Below, one piece after another: positions 61,001 through 64,000 of a DNA stretch of 64,000 nt (the first letter of the stretch is position 1; each line of letters begins with the position of its first letter). The notes beneath the pieces are model-generated. The model saw only the letters and a program-made list of their open reading frames with translations, ran no database searches and had not been told where the DNA came from. The position numbers and the translations under genes were made by a program. Source of the stretch: Membranipora membranacea (lineage: Eukaryota > Bryozoa > Gymnolaemata > Cheilostomatida > Membraniporidae); NCBI GenBank assembly GCA_914767715.1, contig OU612068.1, positions 18,042,001 through 18,106,000 on the forward strand. Direction: 5' to 3'.

Positions 61001-63609
61001 CGCATGACAAGGCTCCAACTAAACTAAGAACGAAAAGATCATTTGTAACGGCGAGTCTACCTGAGCGACAGCTGGGGCCGTGACCTCTCTTACACCTCCG
61101 AGCTGTGTCAGAGTCTGCCTGCATCTATCCTTATCACTAGTACAGCCATAACCTATCTCTCTGAGTGAGTCAGCTAGAGTTGTCTCCATCTATCAAATAC
61201 AATGACATCCTACTAATTTTCAATCTCTCCATCATTAGTAACATAGACTTCAATGACAAATGATAGCATTTAATCTTGAAGGGAACTGTTATAGTTGATA
61301 TCAAATAGGGTAGCTTATAGTTTGAAGGAGCACTTCGAGTCCTTGCAGGTCACGGCATAAGTTGTCATAATTTCAACTAAAAAATTACTTACAACACTCC
61401 TCGGCAAGGACAGGGTGGTAGGATTTAGTTGATCGATGCTCAAGTTGCATTTTTCTGGATAGAGAAGAGGAGTTAGTACTACTGGAGTTCTCTCTAGAGG
61501 AAATTCTCGCCTCAGAGCAGAGACAAACTGCTCTCTCAGCTCCTGACTGACTCCAGAAGGGTTCTCTGCATCCACCAGATGAAGCAGCAGGTCATGTAGC
61601 ACCTCAACAGCAGCTTCATGGAGGCCGCTTTCTCTACCTCCACCATCTATATTATACATAAATCAATGATCATCTGTGAAGACGAAGGCAATATACTCAC
61701 TCTCATTCGCTGATGAAGGTTTCGATTTGAAACACCCACACTGATACAGTAAGGAGTAAAATGCATGTCATATTTCATAAGCTGATTTGAGGTTTTCCAA
61801 GAGAGTTACTGGTCATAGCGTTTGCAGTCAGATCAGCACATTACACGTGATTAGATTTGTCATAGACCATAAATAAACCATACTAACTATATTAGATTAA
61901 GAGCATTGCACTCTGACCATAGTCTGAGCCCCTCGACCGGCGGCCCACCTGAGGCAATGAACAATGACCAAGCAACTAAGCTATGATCTGCCAATCCGAG
62001 GCAGGCAGTTTCGCATCTTTTTGGTGGGGTCTCTGATCACATCAGTCCTAGTGTTTTTAGTATGAATAATTCACAAAGAGTCATAAGGAGTCTTTAAGCT
62101 ACACACCAGTATCTAAGAACGAGCTGATGAGATCTGGAAACTTGAGCCTGGTGTATGTTTTAGCGTGAATTCTGAGCTCAGGGTGAGATGAGCTCAGTAA
62201 TATCACGCCAAACACAACCTCCTGAAGTCTGTTCAGCTTCAGTATCTTACTGATCTGTGAGAGAAGCTGTGATGACACCTTCAAAGTCTACAGAGAAAGC
62301 AAAGGAAGTTAAATTATCCGAATTAAAACAAAATTGCCAACTTAGTTGAACTTCTGAAACATCAGAGGTAAGAAATAGATCTTAGAAACAAGGAATGAGA
62401 ATTTGTGATATGGATATATATTTGGAATGTGAGTGAAGCAACTACTCGAATCGGTGCTGTGTATGTGTAGGTATATGTATATATACACCTAGGCTACACA
62501 TATATCCAGTTTGAATTTGCTGATAAACTATTCGGTTTCATTGATCAGACCTACCTTCTGATGTTGTAGAGGGTTCTCAACAGCGAAACACAGAATTGAT
62601 GCACAGTTTGGTTTGGCGATGAGTGAGGTGCACTCCTGCTGTAAGAGTTGTATCTGGTAAGCATCTTTGCCATTGCTGGATTTACCATCACCAGAAAAGT
62701 CTATACTCGAAAACAGACACCGAAATAGGTGCCTCTCAGCCTCCTGGCCATGCAAGGCAGTTAGCTGAAAACATTGAAGTCGAAGTAGATGATAGATTGC
62801 CATATATATCTCATTGATGAGTTAGCAGAGAGATTATAATAGGAAATTTAACTATCTCACAATCAGACATCTCTTGCTTCTCTTAGCGCCTTATCGTTAC
62901 ACATTGATACACAACAGTATGGGCACTTGTCTTGCGGTATCCAAACATCAAACCTCTCCACAACCAATCTAATTCCCATGAGCGAATGCTACAGATCAGA
63001 ATCAAGTTTTTAAATCACACAGTTGCCCCTTCTACTGGATGACACGCTCCGCCCAAACCATCAACAACAAATATGATCCTATGAGTCAGTCCTTCAATTT
63101 AGTTTACTGACTCAGTTGTTTTGCTTGGATTCAGTCCAAGCTAAACAAATGAGTCAGTAAACGAAATTGAAGCTCATCAAAAGAAAGAGGCTCTTTTGAT
63201 GAGCTTTCTACTATGATTAGACAGCTTTACTACTATTACTAGATTGGAGTGATGAACTCCCTCACATTGTTTGTATCATATTGATATTCAATATTTATTT
63301 ATTATCATGTATAAAATTATATGATATATATATAAAAATATATTATTATTATTACATTAGGCCTATTAGGGTATTACCATCATCACTTATTACATGAAAA
63401 CTGACTGATGTGCATTATAGTGATTATAGGACTAGGGTAATAGCAACGAACCAACATTAGTGGAACTTTAAAATACTTCACAGAGGATTAAATATATTGG
63501 AACTTACATGATTGATGTCAGCTACACTTTGTTTGTAATTCTTTTTAGTAAGATTTGCAACAGAATAGCTGACTTGAGACAAAGCAAAACCAAGTGAGTC
63601 CAAATTCAT
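37046..63609 (-). CDS. CNOT1: CNOT1, CCR4-NOT complex scaffold, 41 exons, complete
   Basis: Scaffold of the cytoplasmic CCR4-NOT deadenylase; it binds CAF1/CCR4, CNOT9, CNOT2/3, CNOT10/11 and RNA-bound repressors. Exons: 63609-63508, 62764-62555, 62287-62107, 61646-61393, 61189-61061, 60751-60587, 60082-59915, 59587-59460, 59227-59095, 58788-58675, 58422-58177, 57825-57674, 57349-57205, 56928-56769, 56475-56237, 55942-55818, 55603-55414, 55108-54805, 54309-54143, 53729-53550, 53251-53135, 52739-52494, 51648-51484, 50437-50315, 49760-49620, 48864-48730, 48376-48212, 47754-47515, 46845-46642, 46269-46121, 45490-45218, 44771-44537, 43771-43535, 43257-43111, 42357-42223, 41816-41715, 41053-40880, 40205-40053, 39381-39201, 38952-38820, 37298-37046. 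The sum is 7200 bases, 2399 aa (human 2376), with no frame break. The start [15 protein letters not shown] and the near-terminal [15 protein letters not shown] match the family closely. Boundaries come from hand matching of splice signals and phases. Confidence 0.97.
38561..38613. mobile_element. Short hairpin MITE, family 2
   Basis: 53 bp in the last-but-one CNOT1 intron (intron 40), running GTAGCCTTATCACGTAGC and back as GCTGCGTTACAAGGCTAC, with an A-rich loop. Flanked on both sides by TAGAACA (38554-38560 and 38614-38620), a clean 7-base target-site duplication. Confidence 0.8.
40591..40784. repeat. Diverged tandem duplication of about 98 bp
   Basis: In CNOT1 intron 37. Units starting at about 40591 and 40689 both begin GGTCTGTGA and both carry a TTAATTAAT-type stretch, TTGTCCAA, CGGMCTGTC and AATTTGTGC or AATTGTGC in the same order. 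The first holds a TTAA run at 40601-40620. Confidence 0.55.
41613..41696. mobile_element. Palindromic MITE, family 1, internally deleted copy
   Basis: In CNOT1 intron 36, directly upstream (genome order: left) of exon 36. The left arm AACAAGTTTGATCCAAATTG and right arm GTGCAGGCAAATTTGATCAT match the outer arms of the element at 12863-12986; the centre is shortened by about 40 bases. Confidence 0.6.
45124..45187 (+). repeat. G-rich minisatellite
   Basis: About four copies of GGGAGATGGGGGTA and close variants, 30-95 bases past the donor of CNOT1 exon 31. It is C-rich in the sense of the CNOT1 transcript and G-rich on the plus strand, with at least six runs of three or more G. Confidence 0.8.
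47785..47846. repeat. AT-rich perfect or near-perfect palindrome
   Basis: TGTACAAACATACATAATAT runs into a TA-rich centre and returns as ATATTATGTATGTTTGTACA around 47846. Further AT-rich inverted copies follow to about 47900. It sits about 30 bases upstream of the acceptor of CNOT1 exon 28 in transcript order. Confidence 0.75.
49419..49538. mobile_element. Palindromic MITE, family 1, degenerate copy
   Basis: In CNOT1 intron 25. It starts CTAGACCAAGTTTGGTCC like the copy at 12863 and ends with a decayed inverted arm (AATGCAGGCAATTGAATT). ATTTAT stands on both sides (49411-49416 and 49539-49544), in keeping with a 6-base or slightly longer target-site duplication. Confidence 0.75.
50315..51648 (-). 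other. CNOT1: CNOT1 exons 23-24: linker
   Basis: Residues 1286-1381. Exon 23 (51648-51484) is weakly conserved. Exon 24 (50437-50315) ends with [20 protein letters not shown], which corresponds to the start of the CNOT9-binding region in vertebrates. Exon 23 was placed by splice signals, open frame and position, so it is less certain than its neighbours. Confidence 0.75.
51913..51950. repeat. Small hairpin
   Basis: GGAAGAAAATTGAT and ATCAATTTTCCTTCC are inverted with a loop of about ten bases, in CNOT1 intron 22. No flanking duplication seen. Confidence 0.6.
52494..54309 (-). other. CNOT1: CNOT1 exons 19-22: central MIF4G domain (CAF1-binding)
   Basis: Residues 1049-1285. Contains [11 protein letters not shown] (exon 19), [20 protein letters not shown] (exon 20), [16 protein letters not shown] (exon 21) and [15 protein letters not shown] with [14 protein letters not shown] (exon 22). 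This is the docking domain for the deadenylase CAF1 (CNOT7/8) and for DDX6 in animals. Confidence 0.92.
53973..54066. mobile_element. Palindromic MITE, family 1, shortened copy
   Basis: In CNOT1 intron 19. It begins CTAGACCAAGTTTCGATC, keeps the central TGGTCACGCTGCG, and ends GATCAAGATTGATCTA. About 30 bp shorter than the intact copy and clearly decayed. Confidence 0.65.
54805..55108 (-). other. CNOT1: CNOT1 exon 18: Q/P/A-rich linker
   Basis: About residues 948-1049, a single 304-base exon. After [11 protein letters not shown] it turns into runs of glutamine (six in a row, five preceded by two prolines), proline and alanine, encoded by near-repetitive CAG/CAA, CCG and GCN codons. The corresponding vertebrate linker is also low in complexity but is not Gln/Pro-rich in the same way. 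Length variation is expected here. Confidence 0.85.
55414..56475 (-). other. CNOT1: CNOT1 exons 15-17: first MIF4G-like domain (TTP/Nanos-binding region in human)
   Basis: Residues 763-947. Carries [19 protein letters not shown] and [16 protein letters not shown] (exon 15), [20 protein letters not shown] (exon 16) and [15 protein letters not shown] (exon 17). In human CNOT1 this region binds tristetraprolin-type repressors; the surface appears conserved here, so equivalent recruitment is likely (inference). Confidence 0.9.
56617..56672. mobile_element. Short hairpin MITE, family 2, degenerate copy
   Basis: In CNOT1 intron 14. ACCTTGTCATGCAACTACTT and its inverted partner AGAAGCGGCGTGACAAAGCC enclose a short T/G-rich loop. 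I see no target-site duplication. Confidence 0.6.
60961..61014. mobile_element. Short hairpin MITE, family 2
   Basis: In CNOT1 intron 5. TAGCCTTGTCACGCGG and its partner GCCGCATGACAAGGCT enclose a T-rich loop. CCAACTAAAC stands directly before (60951-60960) and after (61015-61024), a direct repeat of at least ten bases that marks the insertion. Confidence 0.8.
63092..63205. repeat. Two neighbouring hairpins in CNOT1 intron 1
   Basis: 63092-63172 folds on itself: CTTCAATTTAGTTTACTGAC is matched by GTCAGTAAACGAAATTGAAG, and a nested GCTTGGATTCAGTCCAAGC forms the tip. It is followed at once by 63171-63205, in which AGCTCATCAAAAG pairs with CTTTTGATGAGCT. Probably remains of small DNA elements. 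Confidence 0.75.
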
Positions 63610-64000
63610 GCTTCACATCACATTTGGATTTCTTTATTAGACTTGAAACAAGCAGTATGGTCCAGTGGTCTATACAACCGAGTTTTATATAGACTGAATA
63701 GTTCTATCAGCAAGATAAAGGCAATAATTTGGGGTGATCTTCAGGTGAAAACACACTTTTTCTTCTTTTTGTGTGTGGGAAAAATTCAGGGATGACGTCA
63801 TGATATCATGTCAAGGTTGGTATTATGAACAAACTCCCTCTCAACATGCATTTCTACCCCTTATTACCGATAAATTGGAGAATATCGGTTAGGTCTAAAA
63901 AAAGAATCCACTTCTATACTTGTTTGATATGAAGTTGCTCCCCCTTCACAAAGGAGAGGATAAGTAGTAAAAGTTAATGTCCCCAACTCCTAGCCAATGT
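63610..64000 (-). promoter_or_regulatory. Upstream flank of CNOT1 with a CRE-type site
   Basis: 391 bases before the CNOT1 ATG. TGACGTCA at 63793-63800 is a perfect palindromic CRE/ATF site about 185 bases upstream of the start codon. No TATA box is obvious. Whether transcription starts here or farther upstream, with a spliced leader exon, cannot be told from the sequence. Confidence 0.4.

Larger units (their letters stand above)
56769..63609 (-). other. CNOT1: CNOT1 exons 1-14: N-terminal HEAT-type region and linker
   Basis: Residues 1-762. Exons 1-11 encode the helical repeats that bind CNOT10/CNOT11 in animals. Conserved blocks include FSGDGKSS (exon 2), [10 protein letters not shown] (exon 4), VLGMMART (exon 6) and [20 protein letters not shown] (exon 11). 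Exons 13-14 are Pro/Gly/Ala-rich linker, far less conserved and shorter than in vertebrates. Intron 1 (62765-63507) holds two hairpin repeats. Confidence 0.9.

Noticed and set aside
1-64000. CRISPR arrays, operons, riboswitches or prophage genes
   Set aside because: The window is intron-rich animal DNA; no regularly spaced repeats or bacterial-type genes are present.
1-64000. tRNA or rRNA genes
   Set aside because: I saw no cloverleaf with intact A and B boxes and no rRNA sequence, though a covariance-model search was not possible here.

Overview
This is a window of animal nuclear DNA: AT-rich, with short exons (mostly 100-300 bases) separated by GT-AG introns of a few hundred bases to about 3.5 kb, TA microsatellites and many small inverted-repeat elements. 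There is no bacterial, viral or organellar gene organisation. The protein sequences point to a bilaterian invertebrate. The central gene is a nuclear receptor of the NR1H type that looks most like the ecdysone receptor, and with the intron-rich structure this suggests a lophotrochozoan (mollusc, annelid or brachiopod grade). That placement is inference; an invertebrate deuterostome is not excluded.

Layout: (1) 225-15086, minus strand: a complete 20-exon MTREX/Mtr4 gene (about 1026 aa), the DExH RNA helicase of the nuclear exosome. (2) 15087-21324: about 6 kb of intergenic or 5'-flanking DNA between two genes transcribed away from each other, carrying a 504-bp inverted-repeat element. (3) 21325-31017, plus strand: a nuclear receptor with seven coding exons (439 aa from the first usable ATG), with both zinc fingers and a full ligand-binding domain. 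(4) 31018-37045: a tail-to-tail intergenic region with a 100-bp triple tandem repeat. (5) 37046-63609, minus strand: a complete 41-exon CNOT1 gene (about 2399 aa), the scaffold of the CCR4-NOT deadenylase. (6) 63610-64000: the upstream flank of CNOT1 with a perfect CRE-type palindrome.

The exon boundaries were read from the sequence by matching GT/AG signals and keeping the frame. Both large genes close without a frame break (3081 and 7200 coding bases, both divisible by three) and end close to the lengths known for these families (human MTREX 1042 aa, CNOT1 2376 aa). The two flanking genes are hubs of RNA decay, nuclear and cytoplasmic, while the middle gene is a ligand-type transcription factor. 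Nothing shows that the three work together beyond being neighbours.

I found no undescribed multi-gene system. The unexplained structure is in the non-coding DNA: two families of short, almost perfectly palindromic elements with target-site duplications (one copy directly behind the CNOT1 stop codon), a set of hairpin-like repeats whose ends contain GGTCATTGAC-type sequences resembling IR-1 nuclear-receptor sites and which cluster around the receptor gene, G-rich direct repeats flanking the second zinc-finger exon, and several other inverted or tandem repeats.
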